A DNA stretch of 64,000 nt from Anaerobaca lacustris (GCF_030012215.1 NZ_JASCXX010000010.1:62001-126000), one strand, 5' to 3'; shown: positions 38,685 through 47,568, counted from the stretch's first letter. Numbers and translations are program-made. Notes: generated by a model from the letters alone, not told the origin.

Positions 38685-38825
38685 ATGTCAACCCGGACGA
38701 CGACACTCTCGGATGCGTTGCGTAGCCAGATCGGCGAGGCGCTGAAACCCATGCACCGCGAGTTCGTCGAGAGGCAGAGCAGCTTCGCCCGCCAGATCAT
38801 GGGCGAGGGGGTCCGACTGATATGA
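38685..38825 (+). CDS. 46-aa small protein upstream of an MntA-like gene
   Basis: ATG 38685 to TGA 38823-38825 encodes MSTRTTTLSDALRSQIGEAL and continues as a basic, helical peptide ending MGEGVRLI. Its stop overlaps the ATG of the next gene by 4 nt (ATGA), strong evidence for a translated, coupled ORF. The function is unknown. It may be a leader or a small third component of the nucleotidyltransferase module. Confidence 0.5.
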   Translation: MSTRTTTLSDALRSQIGEALKPMHREFVERQSSFARQIMGEGVRLI

Positions 38826-39142
38826 TGGCAGCCTGCGACAGAGAGATCGCTCTTGAGTTCAAACGGCGCGCCGACAAACTGGCGCCGATCCTCCAGTTCT
38901 ACGTTTTTGGGTCCAGGGCCAGAGGGGATGCGACGGCCGGTTCGGACCTGGACGTCTTCCTCGTGATCGACCACCTTGACGCGGGACTCCGTGAAAAGAT
39001 TTCAGAGGTCGCCTGGGAGGTTGGGTTCGACAACGGTTTGGTGCTGTCCACCTTTGTCATTACCGCCGAGCAACTGGAGCACGGCCCATTGGGGGCCAGC
39101 CCGATCGTCCGGCAGATCGAGAAGGAGGGTGTCCCACTGTGA
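38822..39142 (+). CDS. MntA-like nucleotidyltransferase (orphaned antitoxin)
   Basis: A 106-aa minimal nucleotidyltransferase: LQFYVFGSRARGDATAGSDLDVFLVI (GS-x10-DxD), then LVLSTFVITAEQL and GASPIVRQIEKEGVPL. This version belongs to the group usually followed by a longer HEPN protein starting (V/M)IDARLRELV. Here that partner is cut to 22 codons, so the protein is an orphan. The start overlaps the 46-aa ORF stop, and its own stop overlaps the HEPN GTG. Confidence 0.88.
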   Translation: MMAACDREIALEFKRRADKLAPILQFYVFGSRARGDATAGSDLDVFLVIDHLDAGLREKISEVAWEVGFDNGLVLSTFVITAEQLEHGPLGASPIVRQIEKEGVPL

Positions 39143-39207
39143 TCGACGCACGGCTCAGAGAACTCGTGACGCTCAGAGTTCGGGACAGAAGAACCATTTC
39201 ACGCTAA
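39139..39207 (+). pseudogene. truncated HEPN partner (first 22 codons)
   Basis: GTG overlapping the MntA-like stop (GTGA) begins VIDARLRELVTLRVRDRR and stops at TAA 39205-39207, 9 nt before cysS. IDARLRELV is the usual N-terminus of the HEPN partner in this module type, which normally runs to over 100 residues and includes the RNase motif. The rest is gone. Confidence 0.7.
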
Positions 39208-39215
39208 AGGACGTT

Positions 39216-40691
39216 ATGGCTTTACAACTTCACAATAGTCTGACGAGGCGGAAGGAGGCGTTTCGGCCGCTGGAAGAAGGTCGGGTGGGGATCTATGTCT
39301 GCGGGCCAACGGTGTACGGGCACGCGCATCTGGGGCACGCCAAGAGCTATGTCAGCTTCGACGTGCTGGTGCGCTACCTGCGATACCTCGGCTACAACGT
39401 CACGTACGTGCAGAACATCACCGACGTGGGGCATCTGACCGACGACGCCGACGAAGGCGAGGACAAGATCGCCAAGGCGGCGGCCAAGGAGCGGGTGCAT
39501 CCGATGGCGCTGGCCGAGCTGTATACGCGCAGCTTCTTCGAGGACATGGACCGGCTCTGCTGCGTGCGGCCGGACATCAGCCCGCGCGCCAGCGGCCACG
39601 TCATCGAGCAGATCGAGCTGGTCCGTACGCTCGTCGAGAAGGGCTATGCGTACGAGGTCAACGGCTCGGTCTACTTCGACGTGGCGCGCTTCAAGGCGTA
39701 CGGCAAGCTGTCCGGGCGCAATATCGAGGAGATGATCGCCGGGGCGCGCATCGAGCCGTCGCCCGACAAGCGCAACCCCGTCGATTTCGCCCTGTGGAAG
39801 CGGGCCGAGCCCAACCACATCATGCAGTGGCCCAGCCCCTGGGGCGTGGGCTATCCCGGCTGGCACCTCGAATGCTCGGTGATGGCGATGAAGTACCTCG
39901 GCAGGACCATCGACATCCACGGCGGCGGACTGGAGAACCAGTTCCCCCACCACGAGTGCGAGATCGCCCAGTCCGAGGCCGCCAACGACGCCCCCTTCGT
40001 CCGCTTCTGGCTGCACAACAACATGGTGACGGTCGACGGACAGAAGATGGGCAAGAGCCTGAACAACTTCATCACGCTCAAGCAGGCCTTCGCGGGCAAC
40101 CACGAGCGGCTGACCAAGGCCTACGAGCCATTGGCCATTCGCCAGCTCATCCTGCAGAGCCACTACCGCAGCCCGCTGGACTTCTCCGACGCCGCCCTGC
40201 ACGCCGCCGACAGCGGCTACCAGAGAATCGCCGAGGCCGTTCGCAGCCTGCGCAAGCAACTCAAGGTCGCGTCGGAAGGTTCGATGGACCAGGACGTCGC
40301 CGGTCAACTCGACGCGCTGAAAGCGAAATTCGAAGAGGCGATGAACGACGATCTCAACACATCGGTGGCGCTGTCGGTCCTGTTCGATCTGGTTCGCCTG
40401 ACCAACACGCTGGCCGGCTCGGCAACGCGCGAAACGCTCGGCGCCGTGGACGACCTGTTCACCCGGCTCGGCGGCGACGTGCTCGGGATCGTCAAGCCTG
40501 AATATGAACAGCAGCCTGACGCAGATGAGACCCAAAGATGTGAACTCGCGGTTGAGATACTCATCGAACTGCGCAACGAAGCTCGGATGAGAAGAGACTA
40601 CGCGTTTGCGGACGACATACGAGAGCGTTTGGGATCGGCGGGAATCGCACTGGAAGACAGTCCGACTGGAACAGGGTGGAAGTTCTTATGA
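39216..40691 (+). CDS. cysS: cysteinyl-tRNA synthetase
   Basis: Class I synthetase charging tRNA-Cys, 491 aa. The Zn ligands start at [19 protein letters not shown], which includes the HIGH-type [22 protein letters not shown] and [20 protein letters not shown] give the remaining Zn ligands. KMGKSLNNF replaces KMSKS. The C-terminal anticodon-binding DALR region is shortish but present. AAAGGACG precedes the ATG at 39216. Its stop overlaps the ruvC start (ATGA). Confidence 0.96.
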   Translation: MALQLHNSLTRRKEAFRPLEEGRVGIYVCGPTVYGHAHLGHAKSYVSFDVLVRYLRYLGYNVTYVQNITDVGHLTDDADEGEDKIAKAAAKERVHPMALAELYTRSFFEDMDRLCCVRPDISPRASGHVIEQIELVRTLVEKGYAYEVNGSVYFDVARFKAYGKLSGRNIEEMIAGARIEPSPDKRNPVDFALWKRAEPNHIMQWPSPWGVGYPGWHLECSVMAMKYLGRTIDIHGGGLENQFPHHECEIAQSEAANDAPFVRFWLHNNMVTVDGQKMGKSLNNFITLKQAFAGNHERLTKAYEPLAIRQLILQSHYRSPLDFSDAALHAADSGYQRIAEAVRSLRKQLKVASEGSMDQDVAGQLDALKAKFEEAMNDDLNTSVALSVLFDLVRLTNTLAGSATRETLGAVDDLFTRLGGDVLGIVKPEYEQQPDADETQRCELAVEILIELRNEARMRRDYAFADDIRERLGSAGIALEDSPTGTGWKFL

Positions 40692-41173
40692 GGATCCTCG
40701 GGATCGATCCCGGCTTGCAGTGCTGCGGCTACGCCTGCATCGAAACCGACGGCGACCGGGACACCATCGTCGAGGCGGGCGTGCTGCGCACCGATGGCGA
40801 GCTGGCGCTCGAACTGAGGCTCAACCAGATCGCGGCCGATATCGAGACGCTACTGGAGCGGTTCCGGCCGGAGGTCGTCGCGGTCGAGCAGTTGTATGCT
40901 CACTACGCCCATCCGCGCACGGCGATCCTGATGGGCCACGCGCGAGGGGTGATCCTGCAGAAGAGCGCCGCGGCCGGCGTCGAGGTCAAAAGCTTCAGCG
41001 CCACGCGGATCAAGAAATCGCTGACGGGCAACGGACGGGCCTCGAAGGAGCAGATGCAGCGGACCATCCAGACCGTGATGGCCCTGCCGGAGTTGCCGAC
41101 GCCGAACGATGTGGCCGATGCGATGGCGATTGCGCTGTGTTGCGGCAATGCGCTGGCGCGGGAAAGAAGATAG
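40688..41173 (+). CDS. ruvC: Holliday junction resolvase RuvC
   Basis: A 161-aa RNase-H-fold endonuclease that cuts Holliday junctions. Catalytic residues are D7 in ILGIDPG, E in VVAVEQLYAHYAHPRTAILMGHARGV, and the D pair in PNDVADAMAIALC. The start overlaps the cysS stop by 4 nt. ruvA follows 31 bp later, across a 9-bp tandem repeat, and ruvB is nearby. The resolvasome genes are thus together. Confidence 0.95.
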   Translation: MRILGIDPGLQCCGYACIETDGDRDTIVEAGVLRTDGELALELRLNQIAADIETLLERFRPEVVAVEQLYAHYAHPRTAILMGHARGVILQKSAAAGVEVKSFSATRIKKSLTGNGRASKEQMQRTIQTVMALPELPTPNDVADAMAIALCCGNALARERR

Positions 41174-41199
41174 GACCGGTGGGACCGATAGGACCGATG
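41172..41199. repeat. 9-bp tandem repeat between ruvC and ruvA
   Basis: Units AGGACCGGT, GGGACCGAT and AGGACCGAT. Same family as 16503-16538 and 58464-58510. It occupies nearly the entire intergenic gap. Confidence 0.7.
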
Positions 41200-41204
41200 C
41201 GATT

Positions 41205-41831
41205 ATGATTGCCAGGATTGAAGGGAAGCTGCTGAAAGTGGATACGGAGACGGCGCTGGTACAGGTCGGGTCGATTGCCTATGAGGTGATGCTGCCGGGC
41301 TATTGCATCGGCGCTTTGTCCGAGCAGATCGGCGCCGACGTCGCCTTGTGCACGATGGAATACTACGAAGGCACGCTCGGCGGCGGCAATCTCATCCCGC
41401 GCATGATCGGGTTCCTCAATTCGGGCGAGCGGGACTTCTTCACGAAGTTCACCAGCGTCAAAGGCATGGGCATCAAGAAAGGCCTACGCGCCCTGAGCAT
41501 CCCCATCGGCGCCATCGCCGACGCCATCGAGAACGGCGACGAGAAGATGCTGACCGCCCTGCCGGGCGTCGGCAAGCGGATGGCCCAGCAGATCGTCGCT
41601 GAGCTCAGGGGCAAGCTCCTGACGTTTGCCACCGGCGCCGAGCCGACCGAAGCCCGGCCCACGTTCAGGCCCTTCCAGAGCGAGGCCCTCGAAATCCTCG
41701 TCGCCTGGGGCGAGAAGCGCAACGAGGCGATGGAGCTGATCGAGCTCGCCTGCCAGCGTCACCCCGACGCCACCACCGCCGAAGCGCTCGTGCCGCTCGT
41801 CTACCGCCTCAAGCAAGGCATCGAGGTCTGA
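41205..41831 (+). CDS. ruvA: Holliday junction DNA helicase subunit RuvA
   Basis: A 208-aa junction-binding subunit. The N-terminal OB fold is MIARIEGKLLKVDTETALVQVGSIAYEVMLPG. Two helix-hairpin-helix motifs follow (FFTKFTSVKGMGIKKGLRAL and LTALPGVGKRMAQQIVAELRGKL), and domain III (FQSEALEILVAWGEKRNEAMELIELACQ) contacts RuvB. The ATG at 41205 is the natural family start. An upstream frame would run through the 9-bp repeat. Confidence 0.94.
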   Translation: MIARIEGKLLKVDTETALVQVGSIAYEVMLPGYCIGALSEQIGADVALCTMEYYEGTLGGGNLIPRMIGFLNSGERDFFTKFTSVKGMGIKKGLRALSIPIGAIADAIENGDEKMLTALPGVGKRMAQQIVAELRGKLLTFATGAEPTEARPTFRPFQSEALEILVAWGEKRNEAMELIELACQRHPDATTAEALVPLVYRLKQGIEV

Positions 41832-41917
41832 CGTGCCACGTCACGCCATCCCCAAGCCCTTCGGGCTTGAGGCTGCCACCCGGCTGTGTGGCATCGGACC
41901 ATTTCGGGTTTGGGGTC

Positions 41918-41960
41918 TTCGCGCTTGTTTCGTGTTTCGACATTCGGATTTCGGATTTGG
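41918..41960. repeat. TTTCG-rich repeat, single arm matching the hisC-hisB element
   Basis: TTCGCGCTTGTTTCGTGTTT and the following ATTCGGATTTCGGATTTGG align over about 43 bp, with about nine mismatches, to the inverse of the left arm at 34311-34354. It lies in the 245-bp spacer between ruvA and the next gene. Confidence 0.7.
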
Positions 41961-42031
41961 CGACGCGGGATGTGGTTTCGCCCTTGACCGTGCCGCCGGC
42001 CACGGGATACCATACGCGGCGCGATGTGACT

Positions 42032-42049
42032 GCGGAATGCGCATTCCGC
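42032..42049. promoter_or_regulatory. 18-bp perfect palindrome upstream of the zinc-ribbon protein gene
   Basis: GCGGAATGCGCATTCCGC, centred 36 nt before the ATG at 42077 and ending 16 nt before its GGGAGG. The position suits an operator or a leader hairpin affecting translation. Confidence 0.45.
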
Positions 42050-42076
42050 GACCTTGAACGTCATAGGGAGGATGCC

Positions 42077-44398
42077 ATGAGAGCCGTGCGATTCGCCATT
42101 GTTCTGATTGCCGCCTTGGCTTGCGCTGCGCCGGGGGCCGACTACTTCCCCCTGAAGGAGGGCAACCAGTGGTCCTACGCCATGTCCACCGGCGTGGAGA
42201 TGACCGTCACCGTGGTGGGCCACGCCCAGGTCGGCCCAGTCCGCTGCGCCGTGGTCGAGACCCGCATGGGCTGGCAGACCCAGCGCGATTACATGGCGGC
42301 CGACGCCGAGGGCGTCAAGACCTATATGACCCAAGCCCAGGGCCAGGAGATGCGTTACGATCCGCCGGTCCTGCGGGTCAAACTGCCCGTCCAGGCGGGT
42401 CAGACGTGGACCAGCACCGTCGACCAGGCCGGCATGTCGATCACCACGACGAACCGATGGCTGGGCACCGAGCGCATCCAGACGCCGGCGGGGACATTCG
42501 ACTGCGTCAAGGTGCAGTCGAGCGTGGCCGTTCCCGGCCAGCCGCCGATGGTGTCGGTCAGCTACTACGCCGACGGGATCGGTGGCGTGCGCCAGACGAT
42601 GCAGGCGGGCGGCCAGGAGATCAGCGCGGTTCTGACGGCGACCAACGTCCGGCCGACGCGAACGGCGGCGCCGGCAAGGTCCGCCGAGGTCGCAGGCAAG
42701 ACGAAGTGCCAGCAGTGCGGCACCTTGGCCGAAGTGGGGGCGAAGTTCTGCCCGGCGTGCGGCGCCAAGCTCGTTCAGCCGGCCCCTGTCACGGCGTGCC
42801 CGCAGTGCAGCGCCAAGCTGCCGGCCGGGGCCAGGTTCTGCCCCGAATGCGGACACCGAATCTCCGCCGCAACGGCGGGACCCCAGACGACCGAGCCGAG
42901 CGCGTCGCCGATCGAGACAGGCCCGGCCCTCGAACGGTACCAGTCGCCGGATGGGAAGGTCGTGCTCTACAAACCCACCGACTGGACCGTGGAACAGGAG
43001 CCCCTGGGTGAGGGCGCCTTTGCCCTGTCGGTGACGGAGCCCGAGGAGAAGGCCGCCGTAATCTTCGTGACCTTCCCGACGGACGACGAGATCAAGGATT
43101 CCGTCGTGCTGGCGGCCCGGTGTCTCACGGTCCTGGCGCAGGAGATTCCGAGTCTCCAGGCCACCAACGTCCACTCCACACCCGAACGGGAGCGCACCAT
43201 CGCCGAGATCACCTTGATTGACGATGGGGAAAAGGGCGTCGGTCGCGGCTATTTCTTCCACACGCAGCGGACCGGCACCGTCTACCTTCTCCTGGCCCGT
43301 GAGGACCTGTGGGACGAGGTTCGCCCGACACTGACCACGGTGGCCGCCAACCTCGCCTTCGCACCGGAGGGGGTGGCGACCATTGCGGATCGCGCCCGGC
43401 AGTTCGGCGAACAGGCGCCGAGGCCGCAAGGCGGTCGGGTGCTCTCGCCGGCGGCCATGATCCAGCAGGCCTCTCAACGGCCCGGCCGGCAGGTGCCGCT
43501 GCGTCCGGCGGCCCTGTCCGATCAGTCCTTGACCCTGCAAATCCCGCAGGGCTGGAGTCTCCAGGGCCAGAAGGTTCAGTTCACGACCTTCGACAACCCG
43601 CAGACCAAACAGCGAGGGGTCGGCTCGGGCAGCCATACGATCATCCCCACCCAGTTCCCCGTGCCCGGCACGATCAACGCGCCGTATCAGCCGCCGTTGC
43701 AGGCGCTGGGGCTGGTCCTCGAACTCGGCCAGGTCGGGACCGACCTGCAACTGCTGGGCGAGTGTCCGACGGAGCAGGCGATTCCGGAGGCCGCCGACTC
43801 GATCCGCCGGTTCCAGGCGCAGGGCATGCAGGTCGATGCGAGGCTCATGCATGTGCGGTTCCGAAGCATCGCGACGGGTGCGACGCTTCGCGGGCTGTTC
43901 GCCGTCCAGTGCATCGCCATGCCGATGAGCCCGGTCTGGCAGGTGCTGGCCGACGGCAACTGGGCCCCCGACAATGAATACGACGAGTGGCTGCCGCTGT
44001 ATTTGCGGATCGGCAAGACCACGCAGGTCAACCAGCAGTGGTTCGGCGGCGAGATGCAAAGCCGCTACGCGCGGCAGCAGCAGCTCAACCGGAACCTGCA
44101 GAACTCCATCGCCGAAAGCAATCAGGCGTTCGATCAGTACATGGACACCCTTCGCGACGCCGACCGCAGCCGCGACTACGTCGGCCATATGTGGAGCCAG
44201 ACCACCCTCGGGCAAGGGACCTGGGTGGCTGAGAATGAGGGGGCCAGCGTCTATCGGACGGACTCGTGGGGGATCGAGGGGCCTGAGGGACGGATCGACC
44301 ATCAGGCGTTCAATACGACCAACTTCACCGGGCAGGACCACGGATTGGAGCTGATCGACACCCGCGCCGAATACGAGAAGTACATCGCCAATCGGTAG
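42077..44398 (+). CDS. exported protein with tandem zinc ribbons
   Basis: A 773-aa protein with a signal peptide (MRAVRFAIVLIAALACAAPGA). The N-terminal domain of about 190 residues (DYFPLKEGNQWSYAMSTG...GTFDCVKVQSS) resembles DUF3108-like lipoprotein domains. Two zinc ribbons follow in tandem (CQQCGTLAEVGAKFCPACGAKL and CPQCSAKLPAGARFCPECGHRI, about 212-270). The long C-terminal part (LERYQSPDGKVVLYKPTDW...) has no recognised family. Zinc ribbons in an exported protein are unusual. GGGAGG (42066-42071) supports the start. The TAG stop lies inside a GTAGGGGCGA palindrome. Confidence 0.75.
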   Translation: MRAVRFAIVLIAALACAAPGADYFPLKEGNQWSYAMSTGVEMTVTVVGHAQVGPVRCAVVETRMGWQTQRDYMAADAEGVKTYMTQAQGQEMRYDPPVLRVKLPVQAGQTWTSTVDQAGMSITTTNRWLGTERIQTPAGTFDCVKVQSSVAVPGQPPMVSVSYYADGIGGVRQTMQAGGQEISAVLTATNVRPTRTAAPARSAEVAGKTKCQQCGTLAEVGAKFCPACGAKLVQPAPVTACPQCSAKLPAGARFCPECGHRISAATAGPQTTEPSASPIETGPALERYQSPDGKVVLYKPTDWTVEQEPLGEGAFALSVTEPEEKAAVIFVTFPTDDEIKDSVVLAARCLTVLAQEIPSLQATNVHSTPERERTIAEITLIDDGEKGVGRGYFFHTQRTGTVYLLLAREDLWDEVRPTLTTVAANLAFAPEGVATIADRARQFGEQAPRPQGGRVLSPAAMIQQASQRPGRQVPLRPAALSDQSLTLQIPQGWSLQGQKVQFTTFDNPQTKQRGVGSGSHTIIPTQFPVPGTINAPYQPPLQALGLVLELGQVGTDLQLLGECPTEQAIPEAADSIRRFQAQGMQVDARLMHVRFRSIATGATLRGLFAVQCIAMPMSPVWQVLADGNWAPDNEYDEWLPLYLRIGKTTQVNQQWFGGEMQSRYARQQQLNRNLQNSIAESNQAFDQYMDTLRDADRSRDYVGHMWSQTTLGQGTWVAENEGASVYRTDSWGIEGPEGRIDHQAFNTTNFTGQDHGLELIDTRAEYEKYIANR

Positions 44399-44419
44399 GG
44401 GCGAATGATGATTCGCCCC
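44395..44419. repeat. GTAGGGGCGA-type palindrome supplying a stop codon
   Basis: GGGGCGAAT (44398-44406), loop GATG, ATTCGCCCC (44411-44419), preceded by GTA. The TAG of GTAGGGG (44396-44398) terminates the upstream gene. It sits 35 bp before ruvB. Confidence 0.8.
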
Positions 44420-44453
44420 TTGAAATCTGCGGCCGGTCGTGTAAGCTCTCGCT

Positions 44454-45494
44454 ATGGCAATCGGAAGAGTTATCAGCGGACAGCCCCTCAACGAGGCGGA
44501 GGAGGTCTTCACCAGCAGCCTGCGGCCTCAGCATCTGGACGAGTGCATCGGCCAGCCCAACATTCGCGAGAAGATCGCCATTGCGATCCAGGCGGCCCGG
44601 CAGCGGTCGGAGCCGTTGGAGCACGTCCTGTTCTACGGCCCGCCGGGGCTGGGCAAGACGACCCTGGCCCACGTGGTGGCCAACGAGATGGGGGCGAAGA
44701 TCCGCTGCTCGTCCGGCCCGGCCCTCGTCAAGGCCGGCGACGTCATGGGCCTGCTCAGCAGCGTCAACACCGGCGATGTCCTGTTCATCGACGAGATTCA
44801 CCGGCTCAGCACGCCGGTCGAGGAGTTCATCTATCCGGCGATGGAGGACTTCAAGGTCGATTACACCGTCGATAGCGGGCTGCACGCCAAGACGATCAAC
44901 TTCCCGCTGAAACGTTTCACCCTGGTCGGCGCCACGACGCGGGCGGGCCTTCTCAGCGCGCCGCTGCGGAGCCGGTTCGGGATGCTGTACCACCTCGATT
45001 TCTACAGCACGCCGGAACTGACGGAGATTCTCGCGCGATCGGCCCGACTGCTGAAACTCGACTGCCAGGACGGTACGCTGGAGCTGATCGCCAGTCGCTC
45101 GCGCGGGACGCCGCGAATCGCCAACCGCCTGCTCAAACGCGTCCGCGACTACGCCCAGGTCAAGGGCTCCGGCGTTCTCAGCACCGACATCGTCGAGAAC
45201 GCCCTGAAGATGGAGCAGATCGACGCACTGGGCCTCGATCCGCTCGACCGGGCCTTCCTCAAGGCCCTGGTCACCGTCTACGACGGCGGTCCGGCCGGCA
45301 TCGAAGCCATCGCCGCGACCCTGGGCGAGGAACGCGACACCCTCGAAGACGTCGTCGAGCCCTACCTGCTCCAGATCGGTTTCGTCCGAAGAACCAAGCG
45401 AGGCCGCGAAGTCACCCCCCAGGCCCGCGACCACCTCGGCCTGGCCCCGAAGAAGGGCAAACATCCAGAGGATGAGCCGGCGCTGTTTGACTGA
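44454..45494 (+). CDS. ruvB: Holliday junction branch-migration ATPase RuvB
   Basis: A 346-aa AAA+ motor. It starts with SLRPQHLDECIGQPNIREKI and has Walker A FYGPPGLGKTTLAHVVANEMG. Walker B is DVLFIDEIHRLSTPVEEFIYPAMED, sensor 1 is LVGATTRAGLLSAPLRSRFG, and the C-terminal winged helix ends near RTKRGREVTPQARDHL. It works as hexamers on RuvA-bound junctions. It is separated from ruvC-ruvA by the zinc-ribbon gene. Confidence 0.97.
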   Translation: MAIGRVISGQPLNEAEEVFTSSLRPQHLDECIGQPNIREKIAIAIQAARQRSEPLEHVLFYGPPGLGKTTLAHVVANEMGAKIRCSSGPALVKAGDVMGLLSSVNTGDVLFIDEIHRLSTPVEEFIYPAMEDFKVDYTVDSGLHAKTINFPLKRFTLVGATTRAGLLSAPLRSRFGMLYHLDFYSTPELTEILARSARLLKLDCQDGTLELIASRSRGTPRIANRLLKRVRDYAQVKGSGVLSTDIVENALKMEQIDALGLDPLDRAFLKALVTVYDGGPAGIEAIAATLGEERDTLEDVVEPYLLQIGFVRRTKRGREVTPQARDHLGLAPKKGKHPEDEPALFD

Positions 45495-45523
45495 GCCCGC
45501 TCCGCGTCTGCGCTATCGGCGGA

Positions 45524-46279
45524 CTACCTGCGGCGGGGTTTCAGGACGTGGGCGGCCATTTTGGGGCGGGTCCCGAGGGTCTCGGTGAAGTGGTGGATCA
45601 GGACGGCTTCGATCTCGTCGAGGACGTTCTCGGGGGTCTGGGAAATCTGTCTGAGATTGGCCAGGGTCCGGGCGGCCGGGCCGCTGAGCCGGACCCGCTC
45701 GGGGAAGTGCATCTCGCAATCGCGGCAGACCAGCCCGTTGGCGGCGCTGCTGAAGTAGCTCTCTTTCCAATCGGTCGAGAACGACCTTCGGCAATTGGCG
45801 CACGTCTTGAGGTTCGGCCGCAGGCCCACCTCCCGCAGCAGGGCCAACTGAAACAGGACCAGGCGCAGCAGGATGTCGCGACGCGGCCCGGCGGCGGCCT
45901 GCTCGTCAACGTCCTGGATCAACTGGACGAACTGGTCGAAGAGAATCAGATGCGGGTCGCTATCATGGGTGAGCCGGCCGAGCAGCTCGGCGGCGAACAG
46001 CACGCTGTCCAGGGCGAAGAGGTTCCGCCGCAGCCCCCCTCGCATCGGCTGCTGCTGGTACTCCGTCAGGGTCGCCAGCTTGTCCTTATCGGCGCTCGTG
46101 AAGACGATATCGCCATACGACAGGACCTCGATCGGTCCGTCGAAGGCCGACTTGGCCCGCTTGGAGCCCTTGGCGATGGCGCTGATCTTGCCGGTGAGCC
46201 GGGCGAAGAAGGTGGCGACCTGCGAGGTCTCCGAGTAATCGACGCAACGGATGCAGACGGCGCGATCCTTGGTCAGCAT
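45524..46279 (-). CDS. recO: DNA repair protein RecO
   Basis: A 251-aa protein with an N-terminal OB fold (DRAVCIRCVDYSETSQVATFFARLTGKISAIAKGSKR) and a helical C-terminus with a four-Cys zinc finger (CANCRRSF...LVCRDCEMHF). RecO helps load RecA on SSB-coated DNA and anneals strands. It starts 2 nt after the tlyC-like gene ends, in the operon phoH-pgpH-ybeY-corC-recO, an order conserved in many bacteria. It converges on ruvB across a 29-bp gap. Confidence 0.93.
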   Translation of the reverse strand: MLTKDRAVCIRCVDYSETSQVATFFARLTGKISAIAKGSKRAKSAFDGPIEVLSYGDIVFTSADKDKLATLTEYQQQPMRGGLRRNLFALDSVLFAAELLGRLTHDSDPHLILFDQFVQLIQDVDEQAAAGPRRDILLRLVLFQLALLREVGLRPNLKTCANCRRSFSTDWKESYFSSAANGLVCRDCEMHFPERVRLSGPAARTLANLRQISQTPENVLDEIEAVLIHHFTETLGTRPKMAAHVLKPRRR

Positions 46280-46281
46280 GG

Positions 46282-47568
46282 CTACTCTTCCGGCATCTTG
46301 CGGATCGTGACGCGGTTGATCCGTCGCGGTTCGGCTGAAGCGATCGTGAACTGGAGGTTCTTGTAGTCGAAGCGCTCGCCCGTCTTGGGGATATACCCCA
46401 GACGAGAAAAAACGAAGCCCCCGACCGTATCGTAGTCCTCGTCCTCCGGCAGGCTCAGCTCATACTCGTCGTTGAGATCGTCCACGTAGGTTCGTGCATC
46501 GACCTCGATCGTATCGTCATCGACCTGCCTGACGGAGGCCGGGGGCGTCTCCTCGTACTCGTCGGTGATCTCGCCGACCAGCTCCTCGAGGATGTCTTCG
46601 AGCGTCACGATGCCCGCGGTCCCGCCGTACTCGTCGAGCACCACGGCGATGTGCAGCTTCTGGTTCTGAAACTCGTGCAGCAGCGCCCGCAGGGGCTTGC
46701 TCTCCGGCACGAAGTACGCCTCCCGCATCCGGTCGCGCAGACAGAAATCCACGGGGTCTTTGCCGATCTCGGCCAGCAGGTCCTTGGCGTAGATGAACCC
46801 GACGATGTTGTCGATGTTCTCCTCGTAGACGGGGATTCGGGAATGGCCCGCCTTCTTGATCGCTTCGAGCACCGCCGGCAGGTCGGAGTGAACCTCGATC
46901 GCGACCAGGTCCGTGCGCGGCGTCATGATCTCGTCGGCGCAGCTCTCGCTCAATTCGAGGACGTTCTCGATCATCTCCTGCTCTTCCTCGTCGAACGTCC
47001 CTTCCATCCGATGTTGCTCGAGGTCCTCCAGAAACTCTTCGTGCTTCTCCTCCAACTGCTCTTCGGGTGTCACGTCGGTGACGCCGGCCAGGCGACGCAC
47101 GAACCCGTCGTACAACTGGAGAACATAGAGAACGGGAGTCGCCAGGAAGGCGAAGAACATCAGCACGTAGTAGGTGCGGCTGAGCAGCTTCTCCCCGGCG
47201 TACTTGGCCCATGCGTGGGGGATCGCCAGACTGAACACGGAGAAGATCGCCAGCGCGACGAAGAAGACGAGCACGTAGCTGCCGGGACTGAGCACGTGGT
47301 TCCGCAGCGTCGAGAGCACGGCCATCAGCAGCAGCAACGCGCAGAAATTGGCGACGAGCCGATAGAACGAGCACACCAGACTCAGGCGATCCGCGTTCTC
47401 CGCCAGTGTCTCGACCAGCTTGGGCCGTTCCTCTCCGTTGGCGGCCTTGAAGGCCTCCTGCAATCGGAGGCGTGAGAAACTACGCAGCGCGATGGCGTTG
47501 ACGGAAAAGAACAGTGTCGCCCCAACGAGCAGGCAAATCAACAGCACGGCCCAACCGATGAAGCCCAC
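46282..47568 (-). CDS. CorC/HlyC-family membrane protein (CNNM and CBS domains)
   Basis: A 428-aa protein. The N-terminal CNNM transmembrane domain (about residues 1-165) has three to four helices. A charged linker (EEQLEEKHEEFLEDLEQHRMEGTFDEEEQEMIENVLEL) follows, and then MTPRTDLVAIEVHSDLPAVLEAIKKAGHSRIPVYEENIDNIVGFIYAKDLL begins the CBS pair. The second CBS has VVLDEYGGTAGIVTLEDILEELVGEI. The C-terminal CorC_HlyC domain ends the protein. The family is linked to Mg2+/Co2+ efflux. The GTG start at 47568 follows AAGGGG. Confidence 0.9.
   Translation of the reverse strand: MGFIGWAVLLICLLVGATLFFSVNAIALRSFSRLRLQEAFKAANGEERPKLVETLAENADRLSLVCSFYRLVANFCALLLLMAVLSTLRNHVLSPGSYVLVFFVALAIFSVFSLAIPHAWAKYAGEKLLSRTYYVLMFFAFLATPVLYVLQLYDGFVRRLAGVTDVTPEEQLEEKHEEFLEDLEQHRMEGTFDEEEQEMIENVLELSESCADEIMTPRTDLVAIEVHSDLPAVLEAIKKAGHSRIPVYEENIDNIVGFIYAKDLLAEIGKDPVDFCLRDRMREAYFVPESKPLRALLHEFQNQKLHIAVVLDEYGGTAGIVTLEDILEELVGEITDEYEETPPASVRQVDDDTIEVDARTYVDDLNDEYELSLPEDEDYDTVGGFVFSRLGYIPKTGERFDYKNLQFTIASAEPRRINRVTIRKMPEE

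Noticed and set aside
41801-44512. 903-codon minus-strand frame opposite the zinc-ribbon protein
   Set aside because: The sense frame has a signal peptide, ribosome-binding site and zinc ribbons. The antisense frame is Arg/His/Leu-rich with no recognisable domain.
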